Shown here piece by piece: positions 36,380 through 45,959 of a DNA stretch of 64,000 nt. This DNA comes from Chryseobacterium angstadtii (lineage in GTDB: Bacteria > Bacteroidota > Bacteroidia > Flavobacteriales > Weeksellaceae): positions 496,001 to 560,000 of the forward strand of contig NZ_LFND01000003.1 in the NCBI RefSeq assembly GCF_001045465.1, given 5' to 3'. Under the pieces are notes generated by a model. It was given only the letters and a program-made list of their open reading frames with translations, searched no databases and was not told where the DNA came from. The translations under genes and the position numbers were made by a program. Numbering within the stretch: the stretch's first letter is position 1; each line of letters starts with the position of its first letter.

Positions 36380-36922
36380 TTAAAATCGATAGCCCATACT
36401 TAGCCCAAGCTTTACAACCTGATCGTGATCTGTTTTATCCGCATTGAAAACAAGTCTTCCGTAGCCAGCATTGGCTTCAAAAACCAATCCTTTCTTTGTT
36501 ACCAGCTTCCAGCCAAGACCTGCGCCTAACGCAAGATCATAAACATCTTTGCCTTCAGTGAACATTGTTTTGTCTGCTGTATAGATTTGTTTTCCGTCAA
36601 TGGAAGTGAGCATTCCAAATCCTTCGACAAAAAAACCGGAAACATATTTTTTTCCAAAATAATATCTGTAGTAAGGAGAGATATAGTAATTCATATCCTC
36701 ATTTGCTGAATGGCTATAAACCTTAAATGCAGAAATTCCGAGTGATGAATTTTTGTTGAGAAACCGTTCATAACCTACTTCAATAGCTCCCATTAAAGGA
36801 GAAAATAAATTCAGCTTAATTTCATTTTTTTTCACATATGAATCCCCGTTGTTTTCGTTGCTTTGAGCTTTGACAGAATAAAAAGCACATAAAATGATGA
36901 GGAGTAAAAAGTTTTTTTTCAT
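36380..36922 (-). CDS. Outer-membrane beta-barrel protein (DUF3575-like)
   Basis: ATG 36922 gives a signal peptide (MKKNFLLLIILCAFYSVKAQ); the upstream in-frame ATG adds an unlikely extension. The 180-aa product has repeated amphipathic strands (EIKLNLFSPLMGAIEVGYERFL, YYISPYYRYYFGKKYVSGFFVEGFG) and ends in an aromatic (LGLSMGYRF), as outer-membrane barrels do. The pattern fits DUF3575. Its upstream neighbour in the same direction is an AraC regulator, 89 bases away. Confidence 0.75.
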   Translation of the reverse strand: MKKNFLLLIILCAFYSVKAQSNENNGDSYVKKNEIKLNLFSPLMGAIEVGYERFLNKNSSLGISAFKVYSHSANEDMNYYISPYYRYYFGKKYVSGFFVEGFGMLTSIDGKQIYTADKTMFTEGKDVYDLALGAGLGWKLVTKKGLVFEANAGYGRLVFNADKTDHDQVVKLGLSMGYRF

Positions 36923-37011
36923 AAAAAAGGTATTTGAATTATTTAAGTGCAAAACTCAATTAATTCAAGTTATAAGAGGTTTCAAAAGCTTAAAAATGGA
37001 GAAAATGGTAC

Positions 37012-38166
37012 CTATTTGAGGGTGTTTTTGTATTCATTGGGTGTTTGACCCGTTACTTTTTTAAAAGCTTTATAAAAAGTTGTTTTTGAAGTAAACCCGG
37101 ATTCTAAGCCCATCGTCAGCAAAGTATAGTTGCCATATTCCGAATTCGATATCATTTCCTTGACAGCTTCCACCCGATATTGATTGATATAATGAGCAAA
37201 GTTGTCTCCGGTTATGGTGTTTACAATTTGTGAAACATATCCGGCGCTTATTCCCAGTTTTTCTGCTACTTTTTCTCTGTTTAATGTGCTGTCGGTATAA
37301 ATATGCTGCTCTTTGCAAAGCTGCTCAAGTTTTTGAAAATAAAGATTGTCAGCTGTTATAGATTCCCGGTATTCTTCTGCAGTGCTGTTTTCTTGCGTTA
37401 TACTGTTTTCTGCAACTTGCAGATTGGGATGTATAATAGCGAAATCGTTGTTTAGAAACTGGTAAACTGCATCTTTGTTTTTGGCAAGCTTGTATTTGTA
37501 AATGCCTATATAAGCCGTCCAGTGCATGATAAATGTTGCCGATAGAGCCAGTCCACTCATGGTAGAGGAAATATCTATTCCAAAAAAGAAGCCGGTCATA
37601 TAGGTAATTAACCAGGTAGATAATAATAAATAGAGCGTAGTTAATAAGGTAATTACCCATTTTTTCTCCTGTGGGTCTTTTAAGTGCCTTATCATGAAAT
37701 AAGAGTAAAAAGGTGGAAACAGGATGATGATAAAGGCAAATAAAAGCTGAATCAGTCTAAGTATATTAATGATGAAAATGCCTGAACCCGTGATTTTATA
37801 AATTCCTAAAATATCATTAAGATGGTATATAATCGTAAAAGTAGAGGAATAGACAAACGGAATGTAATACAGATAAGTTTTTTGTCTGCTCTTTACGGTA
37901 TCATCAATCCGGTTTATGATAAACTGGAAGATGAAGACGGGTAGTAAAAATATCCATTCAATATAGTCCAGAAAACATAGCAAAGGATAAGACTTAAATG
38001 CACCTTCAATTTCAAAAACATAATTCAGTAAAACAATGGAAAGTGCAAATAACAAGTAGGACAGATACTTATTTGATTGGCTATTGAATAAGGAAGATTT
38101 TAAAATGACTACGCCTAAGACTATTCCTTGAAAAATAGCAATATTTAAAAGTGTTGTATAGATCAA
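37012..38166 (-). CDS. Membrane-anchored AraC-family regulator
   Basis: The 384-aa frame has only a TTG at 38166 as start, with no usable ATG nearby. The N-terminal ~230 residues form about seven membrane segments (IAIFQGIVLGVVILKSS, LLFALSIVLLNYVFEI, IEWIFLLPVFIFQFII). The C-terminus is an AraC helix-turn-helix pair (LNREKVAEKLGISAGYVSQIVN, YINQYRVEAVKEMI, GFTSKTTFYKAFKKVTGQTP). Such proteins couple an envelope signal to transcription. It is a paralog of the regulators at 39572 and 55764, though more distant. Confidence 0.85.
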   Translation of the reverse strand: MIYTTLLNIAIFQGIVLGVVILKSSLFNSQSNKYLSYLLFALSIVLLNYVFEIEGAFKSYPLLCFLDYIEWIFLLPVFIFQFIINRIDDTVKSRQKTYLYYIPFVYSSTFTIIYHLNDILGIYKITGSGIFIINILRLIQLLFAFIIILFPPFYSYFMIRHLKDPQEKKWVITLLTTLYLLLSTWLITYMTGFFFGIDISSTMSGLALSATFIMHWTAYIGIYKYKLAKNKDAVYQFLNNDFAIIHPNLQVAENSITQENSTAEEYRESITADNLYFQKLEQLCKEQHIYTDSTLNREKVAEKLGISAGYVSQIVNTITGDNFAHYINQYRVEAVKEMISNSEYGNYTLLTMGLESGFTSKTTFYKAFKKVTGQTPNEYKNTLK

Positions 38167-38373
38167 TTTTTTGTAGAAGTTGTTGTAAAGATCTGCTTTG
38201 GCATATCATGGTAATTATTTTTTAAATATAGCTTTTTCATACGGATTGATAAAATGAATTGATAGGTCTGCTGATGAGTCTTTTAAGGGATTGATAAATA
38301 AGGGTTCAGGTGCAAAAGTTGGGTTAATCTGAACAGAAAGTAGGTTCTATTTTTCATTCCCGCTATGTACTGT

Positions 38374-39420
38374 TTATTTTGCATGGATGTCGTTATACAG
38401 GTTATCCACTACTTTTTCTAAAATTTCTCCGGTTTCATTAAAGCTGGTGTTCGTCAATATGGATATACCTATATTTTGTTTAGGATAAATCACAAACCAA
38501 TTCTGCATTCCGTATATGCCTCCGTGATGTCTGTATATTAATTGATGATCATTTTCTATGATGTACCAGTGATAACCTTCCCAAAAATCAGAACCTTCTT
38601 TATAGAGTTTTTTATGAGATTCTTTGACGATAAGATTGGATGGGTCAAGCTGCAGTTTCATATATTTCACCAAATCCGTAGTCGTAGAATGCAGTCCTGA
38701 AATGCCGCCCCATAACGTTCTGTTGAAGTTAGGCATTACCTCGTTTTTATCATTATAGCCTTTTACCAGTCTTGTTCTGTCATTTTCATTGAGTGTAAAC
38801 TTCGTTTGGTTCATTTGATTAGGTTTCAAAACAAATTCGCTCACCAGTTCCTCAAAAGGTTTTTGGTATACTTTTTCAAGGATATAAGCAGTCAGCTCCG
38901 GACCTGTGTTGGAATAGGAATAGACTTCTCCCGGCTTTGTTTTAATGTTGATGAGTTTTAATCCCTCAAAAAAAGCCTTTTTATTTTCACTTTTTATTGG
39001 AAAATTGGGAAACCCGCTGGTATGAGTGATGAGATGTTTGATTTTGATAGGCTCACCTTTAAACTCTAAATTGGGATAAGGTTCATTAAGATAGATTCTG
39101 ATATCATCCTCTAAACTGAGTTTTTGATCAAGTACGGCTTTGGCGGCTAAATATCCTGTAAAAGTTTTGGTTACAGAAGCTAATTCATAAAGAGTAGAAT
39201 CGTTGGGTTTGTTTCCCTTTCCAATCGTTAATTCTCCAAAATGTTTTATGGTAGATTTTCCATCTTTGAGCACGGCAACGGAAGCAGAATGAAATCTTTT
39301 GTCCTCCAATAACTGAAGGGCATTTTTTGTAATTGCTTTTTCAACATTTTGTTGATGGATTGGGTGAATACTTTTACATCCAAATAAGGCAAATAATAAA
39401 ATAAGGGGTGCATATTTCAT
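38374..39420 (-). CDS. Serine hydrolase lipoprotein, beta-lactamase (class C-like) family
   Basis: ATG 39420 gives a 348-aa lipoprotein (MKYAPLILLFALFGCKS, Cys15); an upstream ATG at 39453 adds an extension. The catalytic motifs are present: S82-V-T-K85 (ASVTKTF), YSN in EVYSYSNTGPEL, and HHGGIYG near the C-terminus, in place of KTG. This family includes D-aminopeptidases, esterases and penicillin-binding-like enzymes, so the substrate cannot be given. It lies 151 bases downstream of a membrane AraC regulator, a pairing repeated at 51-57 kb. Confidence 0.85.
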   Translation of the reverse strand: MKYAPLILLFALFGCKSIHPIHQQNVEKAITKNALQLLEDKRFHSASVAVLKDGKSTIKHFGELTIGKGNKPNDSTLYELASVTKTFTGYLAAKAVLDQKLSLEDDIRIYLNEPYPNLEFKGEPIKIKHLITHTSGFPNFPIKSENKKAFFEGLKLINIKTKPGEVYSYSNTGPELTAYILEKVYQKPFEELVSEFVLKPNQMNQTKFTLNENDRTRLVKGYNDKNEVMPNFNRTLWGGISGLHSTTTDLVKYMKLQLDPSNLIVKESHKKLYKEGSDFWEGYHWYIIENDHQLIYRHHGGIYGMQNWFVIYPKQNIGISILTNTSFNETGEILEKVVDNLYNDIHAK

Positions 39421-39571
39421 GGTCAAAATTTTAATTTGATATTTCTGACGCAAATATGCTGTAGAGAATTTTGAAAAGAGTCCATCTAAAAAAAGTCGGA
39501 CTCTTTTTAATGAATAAAATGAGTCCGGTTATTTACAATTCAGAGTTTGACTATTTGCAATTGATTAATTA

Positions 39572-40696
39572 TCAATTGTTTCTGAATGCTGTCGGTGTTT
39601 GATTCGTGTATTTTTTAAAATAGGTATGAAAAGAAGATTTTGAATTGAAACCTACTTCATACAAAATTTCTAAGACCGTATATTCTTTTTTCGCGGGATC
39701 TTTTAGAATGGTCATTGCTTTTTTAATGCGGTATTCATTCACAAAATCAAAAAAGTGCTGATTGAGGTGATGGTTAATTAATACAGACAACTCACGAACA
39801 GGAATGTTCACCTGATCTGCCAATTCCTGAATCGTTAATGAAGGTTCTAAGAAAGGCTCTTTTTCAACCATGAATTTTTTAAGCTGTTCAATCTGACTAT
39901 TTTTTGTTTCATCGGTTTTATTTTCAGTTTCCAGCGTTTCAGCAAAATCTTCTGCAGGTTGCAAGGTAGAATCAATTCTGCGGAAAAGTTCAGGATAATT
40001 TAATGCTTTTAATATAAACCAACAGGCAGCCAGTAAAAATACCGTTCCTGCCACAATATTCAACCAGATAAACAGATCTCTATGCTGCGTATATCTTACG
40101 ATGTTTTTTAAAATAATACAGATATGGATGACTAATAAAATCACGGTAAGCTGAGACAGCCATTTGTACAGCAAAGTGTTGGGATTGGTATAATTTTCAA
40201 GATAAATCTTCTTATATTTTTTGAGTATCATAAATATACCAATGATATAAAAGAAATACTGAAGTTCTCCAATGAATTGATAAACAAACATTTCCGGAGA
40301 ATTCCACATCACTTTAAAGAAATCTTCCTTAGCAGCACCTTCTGCCAGATAAAGCCGTGGAACTAAAATTAAATTGACAACAATAAAAGGAATAAGATGC
40401 AGTAAATGCTTCCTTTTTAGGGTGAAATCAGAATAACAAACAGCATTCACATACAGATAAAAAAGAGGCATTACCAATAAGTAAGCAGATATTTTAAAAG
40501 CTTTCAGATTATAGCTATCCACAAAAAGATGCATAAAAAGTCCGCTCATATCAATGGCGCTAATGATAAGGAACGCCGCAAATAATCTGTTTTCCAGTTT
40601 TCTTTCTGTTTTCACCGTTAATAAAAATACGGCAAGCAGCAACGATACAAAAACAGCAATCGCAGCAATAACTTCCAGAAAACTTAATTTGTCCAT
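39572..40696 (-). CDS. Membrane-anchored AraC-family regulator
   Basis: This 374-aa protein has about seven N-terminal membrane helices (VIAAIAVFVSLLLAVFLLTV and others) and an AraC domain (LTIQELADQVNIPVRELSVLIN, FFDFVNEYRIKKAM, GFNSKSSFHTYFKKYTNQTP). The AraC part and the EPFLEPSLTIQELA linker match the 55764 regulator closely. It sits just upstream of a serine hydrolase gene in the same direction and probably controls it. Confidence 0.88.
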   Translation of the reverse strand: MDKLSFLEVIAAIAVFVSLLLAVFLLTVKTERKLENRLFAAFLIISAIDMSGLFMHLFVDSYNLKAFKISAYLLVMPLFYLYVNAVCYSDFTLKRKHLLHLIPFIVVNLILVPRLYLAEGAAKEDFFKVMWNSPEMFVYQFIGELQYFFYIIGIFMILKKYKKIYLENYTNPNTLLYKWLSQLTVILLVIHICIILKNIVRYTQHRDLFIWLNIVAGTVFLLAACWFILKALNYPELFRRIDSTLQPAEDFAETLETENKTDETKNSQIEQLKKFMVEKEPFLEPSLTIQELADQVNIPVRELSVLINHHLNQHFFDFVNEYRIKKAMTILKDPAKKEYTVLEILYEVGFNSKSSFHTYFKKYTNQTPTAFRNN

Positions 40697-40823
40697 TAGT
40701 TTTTTTACAAAAATAGGATATAAGTGATAAAGGGAAGTGATTGGTGGTGATGATTTTTTTTAATATTGTGCTGTGCTGTGGAAAGTTTTCTGGCTTTGAT
40801 TTTTATCATAAGGTGAATTAATA

Positions 40824-42230
40824 TTATTTTTTAGGAAAAATAATTATTTCTCCTAATTGTTCAAAAATAGCTTTTCTACATTGAGCAGCGTATTCACTAT
40901 CATTGTTTTCTTGAATTATTCTACATATTCCAAATAAATCTTGTGTCTTAATTAGCCCAATTTTTTCGCGTTTAGCACCTGTTAGACATTTTGTAGTAAA
41001 TGAAAGTGTTCTTTCATCTGGTGCAATTAGCCTTTGTGCATTTCCAAAAAGTAATCCATATGCTTTTTCATTTATATTTTCTTTTTCATAATCAGCATTT
41101 AGTCCATCAAGTAGTTGTCTAAATTTGGTCACATCAATATCTTTCATGTCTTTACCTTCACATTCTCCAATGAATCTTTCACCTTCTGGTGATAAAATAA
41201 TTTGATCTAATTCTAATTCTCCATCATCATAATTTTCTGCTTTATAACCTAGAATAGTTAATGCTTTAATTACTGCATTTTCCAAAAGCTTCCCACTTTC
41301 GAATAATAGATCTTTAAGACTTTCTTGTTCTTCCTGCAAAAGGTTTAATTTTTCATTTTCTTGTACCTTTTTATTTATTATTATTTCATTCTTTTGAATT
41401 AATTTTTCTGTTTCTAAAACATTCTTTAAGTTAAACGCATCTGATTTCAACCAATCTGGTTTAGGGGTTTTTTCAGTTGATTTCTTTAAAATTTTATCAA
41501 TTTCAACAATATTGTTTAAAAAAGATTTACCAATTTTAATTGCTTCTGGTGTCCAAATAGATTGATGGGTTTTTGGATTGTATTTTATTAATTCTTTTCT
41601 ATCTAGATCAATGTTAGGTAAAAATATAATACAACCCTTTTTTACTTTTATCGTTGCTCCTAAAATCCGATCTTTATTTTTTGTAGTAAAAATAGGGTTC
41701 TGTAGGTTTTCTCCTTTAAGATATATTTCATATGAAAAGTAATTTTGAAAATTTTTATGAAAATCAATGAATAAGTTGTTGCAAGGGCTGACAAATGAAC
41801 CACTAGCAGAATTGAATTCAATTGTTTGTACAGATATGAAATTATAATTAGAAAATGGAGAGACGTGCTCAGTTGTTTTTTGATTTCTTCCCGTCCCGCT
41901 AAATGCTTTTGTTCCAGTGTAAATATAAAAATCCTCTCTTTTAGTTAGAATAAAAAATACTGTTCCTCCATTTTCTACAAAATGTAGAATCTCATTTTTC
42001 CAATGTTTAGAATGTTCAATTATTTTAACTGAAGAACTTTTTGAATATAGTTTTTTACCTTCATATGTTTGGCTTGCAGAAAAACTTTCATACGTTGAAT
42101 AATCACTATTATCAAAACTTGGGCTAAAAATGACAATGTCACTTTCTGAAAGTGATCTTTTACTATCAAGTTTTATATAATTATCTCCATTTGAAGGTAT
42201 TTCGATTCCAATACTTGTTATTTTTTTCAT
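40824..42230 (-). CDS. Possible defence protein with PD-(D/E)XK nuclease-like C-terminus
   Basis: This is a 468-aa soluble protein. The N-terminal ~240 residues have a Rossmann-like alternation (DIVIFSPSFD, LHFVENGGTVFFIL, GATIKVKKGCIIFLPN), similar to ThuA or glutamine-amidotransferase-like folds. A coiled coil covers ~265-310. After ~310 the pattern SGKLLENAVIKALTILGYKA, ELDQIILSPEGERF and GECEGKD gives E317, D342 and E358-x-K360, the arrangement of Mrr-like restriction endonucleases. Codon use is more AT-rich than in the neighbours. It is paired with an AlbA_2 protein upstream (170-base gap). Function in defence is inferred. Confidence 0.6.
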   Translation of the reverse strand: MKKITSIGIEIPSNGDNYIKLDSKRSLSESDIVIFSPSFDNSDYSTYESFSASQTYEGKKLYSKSSSVKIIEHSKHWKNEILHFVENGGTVFFILTKREDFYIYTGTKAFSGTGRNQKTTEHVSPFSNYNFISVQTIEFNSASGSFVSPCNNLFIDFHKNFQNYFSYEIYLKGENLQNPIFTTKNKDRILGATIKVKKGCIIFLPNIDLDRKELIKYNPKTHQSIWTPEAIKIGKSFLNNIVEIDKILKKSTEKTPKPDWLKSDAFNLKNVLETEKLIQKNEIIINKKVQENEKLNLLQEEQESLKDLLFESGKLLENAVIKALTILGYKAENYDDGELELDQIILSPEGERFIGECEGKDMKDIDVTKFRQLLDGLNADYEKENINEKAYGLLFGNAQRLIAPDERTLSFTTKCLTGAKREKIGLIKTQDLFGICRIIQENNDSEYAAQCRKAIFEQLGEIIIFPKK

Positions 42231-42400
42231 TCATTAATTATATTTATGTAAGAACTTATAATAGTTTGATATTTTTAAATTAAGGGATTTTAATCTAACA
42301 AGAAATTATTTTAAATAGTTTGTCCAAATAATTTTTGTCATTTTAATCTACCTTAATATCAAATAGTAGACATTTGAATTTTTCTTAATTTAGTGGAATA

Positions 42401-43423
42401 TTATAAATCTAGAAGTTGATTGATATTATCATCATCTGTATTGCTTGAAACGTCTGATGGTAAAGAGTTTTCACGTTTTTCAATTAAATATATGTTTTCA
42501 TCTTTTACATCTCCGCTAACAAAATTTTTCATGATGTCATACTTATATGTTGATACTTTTGAAGGTGATTTTTCTCCTCCAAATTGAAAAATTATATCAA
42601 TTTTATTTTGAATTTGAGAAGTGTTTAATTTGATAATAAAGCTTGACATAATTGGCCTGCCATGGCTTATTAAAGGGAAATCTTTATCATAAGGATTACT
42701 CATCAAAGCTTGATTAATATATATGTCACCAGGATGAACCACAATCCTTATAAAAGCATTTTTCTCATTATTGAATTGTGAGGTATTAAATAGTAAATAT
42801 CGGAATGTTAAAAAAATATCATTTCCAGAAATTTGGATGTTTTTCAACTTTATATGTCCTCTTATAACTGGAAAATCTTGACTTTTAATCAAAGCTTTAA
42901 TTAAATAATGAGGAGCAACCCTTGTCTGGCCATCTAACCTAACATAATAGCGATTATCATATTGATGTGGTCTCTCTACACTTTTTTCAACCTCAATTAT
43001 TATAACAAATTTTCCATTTCCATCATTTAAAAAATTGACTTTGATCCCAATAGGCATCGGTATAATAGAATCTGATAAAGTATTTATTAATTTATCTTTA
43101 TCTAAACCAGAATCAAAAGGAGTTAGATTCCCTGAAGCTTTTGTATTTCCATTTGTATCTTTAGTTTCAATTGGTGCTCCCCAAATAATAATACCACCTT
43201 CCGAATTTAATAATGCGCATACACTTTTTTTTATTAGATTTTCCTTTTCTTTATAGGGGCCTTGATTTACATATGATTTAAACTCTAAATTCAATTTTTC
43301 TTCCTGTTCTGTTTGAAAGAATAGTTCAAGATCTTGATAATTCAAATCAAAAATATTTTTTCCAAAAATAGATAGACTGTGTGTCATAGCTTTCATATAT
43401 ATATTCAAACTTACAAAATTCAT
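42401..43423 (-). CDS. AlbA_2 / Schlafen-type putative nucleic-acid-binding protein
   Basis: This 340-aa protein starts at ATG 43423; ATGs within the next 14 codons are alternatives. Residues ~40-180 carry the AlbA_2 (Schlafen) signature: LNLEFKSYV, CALLNSEGGIIIWGAP, and RYYVRLDGQTRVAPHYLIKAL. Such domains bind or cleave nucleic acids or serve in transcriptional control and defence. The C-terminal half has no recognised domain. A perfect palindrome lies directly upstream, and the next gene downstream encodes a nuclease-like protein. Confidence 0.75.
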   Translation of the reverse strand: MNFVSLNIYMKAMTHSLSIFGKNIFDLNYQDLELFFQTEQEEKLNLEFKSYVNQGPYKEKENLIKKSVCALLNSEGGIIIWGAPIETKDTNGNTKASGNLTPFDSGLDKDKLINTLSDSIIPMPIGIKVNFLNDGNGKFVIIIEVEKSVERPHQYDNRYYVRLDGQTRVAPHYLIKALIKSQDFPVIRGHIKLKNIQISGNDIFLTFRYLLFNTSQFNNEKNAFIRIVVHPGDIYINQALMSNPYDKDFPLISHGRPIMSSFIIKLNTSQIQNKIDIIFQFGGEKSPSKVSTYKYDIMKNFVSGDVKDENIYLIEKRENSLPSDVSSNTDDDNINQLLDL

Positions 43424-43433
43424 TATAATAGAA

Positions 43434-43463
43434 GTTTACGGATTTCCGTAAACAACAAAAATA
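43434..43463 (-). promoter_or_regulatory. Promoter with perfect operator-like palindrome
   Basis: On the minus strand, TATTTTTG (43463-43456) matches the -7 consensus TAnnTTTG. Immediately downstream lies a perfect 20-base palindrome at 43434-43453 (arms GTTTACGGAT and ATCCGTAAAC as read either way), overlapping the predicted start and ending 10 bases before the 43423 start codon. The position fits a repressor operator. No clear -33 box is seen. Confidence 0.5.
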
Positions 43464-43531
43464 TAAGCTATCTCAAAATTTTCAGTCCGTATTTTCACGG
43501 TATTTCTTAAAGATTTTGAAAATTTTATCAC

Positions 43532-43560
43532 AAAAAAATCCCAACTTTCGTCAGGATTTT
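43532..43560 (-). terminator. Terminator of the 43581 gene
   Basis: AAAATCC (43535-43541) pairs with GGATTTT (43554-43560); on the minus strand the stem is followed by more T residues. Confidence 0.65.
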
Positions 43561-43580
43561 CAACTTTATGTATTTATTAA

Positions 43581-44120
43581 TTATAATTTAGATTTAGCTT
43601 GTTCTAATAAACTTAATAGGCTTTGCAGATCGGATTCACTCAATGTTCCCATACTTTTACTTGTATGTTTTTCAACTTTTAAAAAGTTTGTCCATTTAGA
43701 TTTTTTAACTTCAAAATAGCTTCCCAGGCTAAATCCACCTCTGGATGAATAAGTAACTTCCGTATAGGTTGTTGGTGTCGTTTTTAATACATTGTCTACT
43801 AGGTTTTTAATTGAAATAATAAGCCCATCAACTTCGTCTTTGTCAATTGCATTAATATAGGTATCTGAGTAGGTTCCATAACCCTGTTTTTCAAATCGAA
43901 CAGAACTATTAGAATCATTATTGTTTAAATCTTTAATTTTCAAAATTTTGATTTCAGTTCCGCCTATGTTTCCGATATCGGTAAAATCTTTTTGAAGTAA
44001 AGTTCCGGACCTTTGCGAAAACTTTTCAGATTTGGTTGTTTCTAAATCTTTTTTTAAGTCCTGTGAAAAAGCGGTTAAAGAAATGACTATGAGGCTAAGT
44101 GATATTAATTTTTTTTTCAT
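43581..44120 (-). CDS. Secreted protein of unknown function
   Basis: A 179-aa protein with a signal peptide (MKKKLISLSLIVISLTAFSQ). The mature part has a beta-rich core (GTEIKILKIKDL, TYTEVTYSSRGGFSLGSYFEV) and a C-terminal helix (LSESDLQSLLSLLEQAKSK). No catalytic motif or family recognised. It is separated by a terminator from the 42401 gene, so it is not part of that pair. Confidence 0.75.
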   Translation of the reverse strand: MKKKLISLSLIVISLTAFSQDLKKDLETTKSEKFSQRSGTLLQKDFTDIGNIGGTEIKILKIKDLNNNDSNSSVRFEKQGYGTYSDTYINAIDKDEVDGLIISIKNLVDNVLKTTPTTYTEVTYSSRGGFSLGSYFEVKKSKWTNFLKVEKHTSKSMGTLSESDLQSLLSLLEQAKSKL

Positions 44121-44512
44121 TACAAATAATTTGAACGTGAAAATATTATTTAATAATCATAATCAATTACGGAAAACCATAATATCGGAAAACAATGTCA
44201 TTTTGCTCTAATAAGCATTTTTAATAATGATTTTAGAGTTCCTCGGTAAACAACAAAAATAATCTATAAAATTTTATTGAAATTTCCTTAATATTAAATA
44301 AATCCCAACTCTCGTGATAATTTTTAATCAATTTTAAAGTTCAAAAAGTCTTTAGAGAACATATTTATACCTCTAGCTAAATCAATCAATATAATAATGT
44401 AAAGTTCCGTTTTCTATTTTCTATATCACTTACTGTAGCTTTAATAATTTTGGAACCTGGTATATAATACTATAATTTTTTCTATATTTAGAAGTATATT
44501 AGTATATCTATA
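44121..44512. other. Intergenic region with degraded copy of the 43449-43560 stretch
   Basis: GTAAACAACAAAAATA and AAATCCCAACTcTCGT appear near 44245-44320, matching the promoter/terminator stretch at 43449-43552. The palindrome is broken here (CCTCGGTAAAC). TATATTTA near 44485 is one base off the -7 consensus and may serve the 44513 gene. Confidence 0.4.
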
Positions 44513-45184
44513 ATGCCGATAAACTCAATACCTCCGGACGGAGGCATGTTATATAAAGAAACAGATATGGCTCAGTTTTTCCCTGAGCCATTCAATGCAA
44601 TAACTGCTCTCTTATTTTTAGCTATCGCTATTTTTTGGACCCTTAAAATAAAGGGTAATTTTAAAGAATATCCTTTTTTAACCTATTGCCTGGTTTTGTT
44701 ATATATTGGTGCCATAGGAGGAACTGTTTACCATTCATTCAGACAATGGCCGGTATTTATCATGATGGACTGGATGCCTATTATGCTGCTCTGTTTGTCT
44801 GCCGGGTTTTATTTTGTAGCTCAGAGCACCAGATGGTACTATGCTGTTGTCATGGTTCTTGTCTATCTGATATTGATGTTGGGTTTAAGAAACTGGATTT
44901 TGGCAGATAAAACTTCTCTCTTTATCAACGTAAATTATGCAATCATGGCTTCATTTGTGCTTTTTTCGGTATTGAGATATTTAATCTATACCCAATGGAA
45001 AGCTGGAAAATGGGTAGGCTTTGCTTTATTGTCGTTTGCTCTAGCACTGACCTTCCGTATAGCTGATAAATGGGAATGGTTGAGTTTCGGAACCCACTTT
45101 TTATGGCATACTTTCGGGGCGGCAGCCACATTTTGCATGTTTAATTATATCTATCTTACACAGAATACAATTAGAAAAACATAA
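44513..45184 (+). CDS. Ceramidase-like integral membrane protein (CREST superfamily)
   Basis: This 223-aa protein has seven hydrophobic segments. The conserved polar residues of the alkaline ceramidase/CREST superfamily can be seen: GGTVYHSF (S75, H74), D86 in MMDWMPI, and H195-x3-H199 in THFLWHTFGAA. These are proposed to hold a zinc for hydrolysis of an amide, for example in a sphingolipid. Chryseobacterium relatives do make sphingolipids, which fits. It is a single gene. Assignment rests on this residue pattern. Confidence 0.7.
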   Translation: MPINSIPPDGGMLYKETDMAQFFPEPFNAITALLFLAIAIFWTLKIKGNFKEYPFLTYCLVLLYIGAIGGTVYHSFRQWPVFIMMDWMPIMLLCLSAGFYFVAQSTRWYYAVVMVLVYLILMLGLRNWILADKTSLFINVNYAIMASFVLFSVLRYLIYTQWKAGKWVGFALLSFALALTFRIADKWEWLSFGTHFLWHTFGAAATFCMFNYIYLTQNTIRKT

Positions 45185-45242
45185 GTAATTTTTATTTTCC
45201 CTGAAACTCTGATTCATACATAAAGTCTGCTTAAATTTAACC

Positions 45243-45472
45243 ACAAATTTCACGGATGTTTTCGATATTTTTCTCTTGCTGATTTTACAGATAACGCAGA
45301 TTTTATATAGGTACTAAACCTTATAGGTTTTAAAACTTATGCATATTAAAAACCTATAAGGTTTGATCTGATAATTTCCGAAAAATCTCAGAATTCTTAC
45401 TTGTAAAAAATCCGCTCAATCCGCGGTATCTGCGAGAGTAATAAAAATCATTGATTTTTTTTAAACTTATGT
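45243..45472 (+). repeat. Non-coding direct repeat, copy 1
   Basis: About 230 bases repeated at 45556-45776, offset 313. It contains the inverted pair AAACCTTATAGGTTTT (45316-45331) and AAAACCTATAAGGTTT (45349-45364), each arm nearly self-palindromic, and the phrase CTCAATCCGCGGTATCTGCG. No coding frame. Confidence 0.8.
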
Positions 45473-45555
45473 GCTCTTCTCAATATTTAGCTTGTCACTA
45501 AAATAAACTAAAGTATCTCAAAACCTTTTGTGCCTTTTGTGGTTAAAAATCTTCC

Positions 45556-45776
45556 ATAAATTTCACTGATGTTTTTGATATTTTTCACTCGCTGATTTTG
45601 CAGATAACGCTGATTTTATAAAGGTACTAAACCTTATAGGTTTTAAAATTTATGCATATTAAAAACCTATAAGGTTTTATCCGATAATTTCCAAAAAATC
45701 TCAGAATTCTTATTTTAAAGAAATCTGCTCAATCCGCGGTATCTGCGAGAATAATAAAATCATTGATTTTTTTTAA
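45556..45776 (+). repeat. Non-coding direct repeat, copy 2
   Basis: Second copy of the 45243-45472 element, with its inverted pair at 45629-45644 and 45662-45677 unchanged while other positions differ. Confidence 0.8.
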
Positions 45777-45959
45777 TCAAACCATTGCTAAGTGAAACGC
45801 CCTTGCGCCCTAAAAACATAAGCATTAAACGACCTTTGCGCCATTGCGTTCAACCCATAAATATTAAAATTTTAAATGAAAGTTCTCGTAGATTTAGCAG
45901 ATGACGCAGACTTTTGTTGGAACACGCAAAGACGCTATTTTTCTACTTGCTTTATGGGT

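Noticed and set aside
43581..44120. Secreted 179-aa protein as third member of the defence-like pair
   Set aside because: It is exported and separated from the pair by a terminator and a promoter.
45243..45776. Possible CRISPR array
   Set aside because: Only two long copies with a related, not unique, spacer between them; no short regular repeats and no cas genes.
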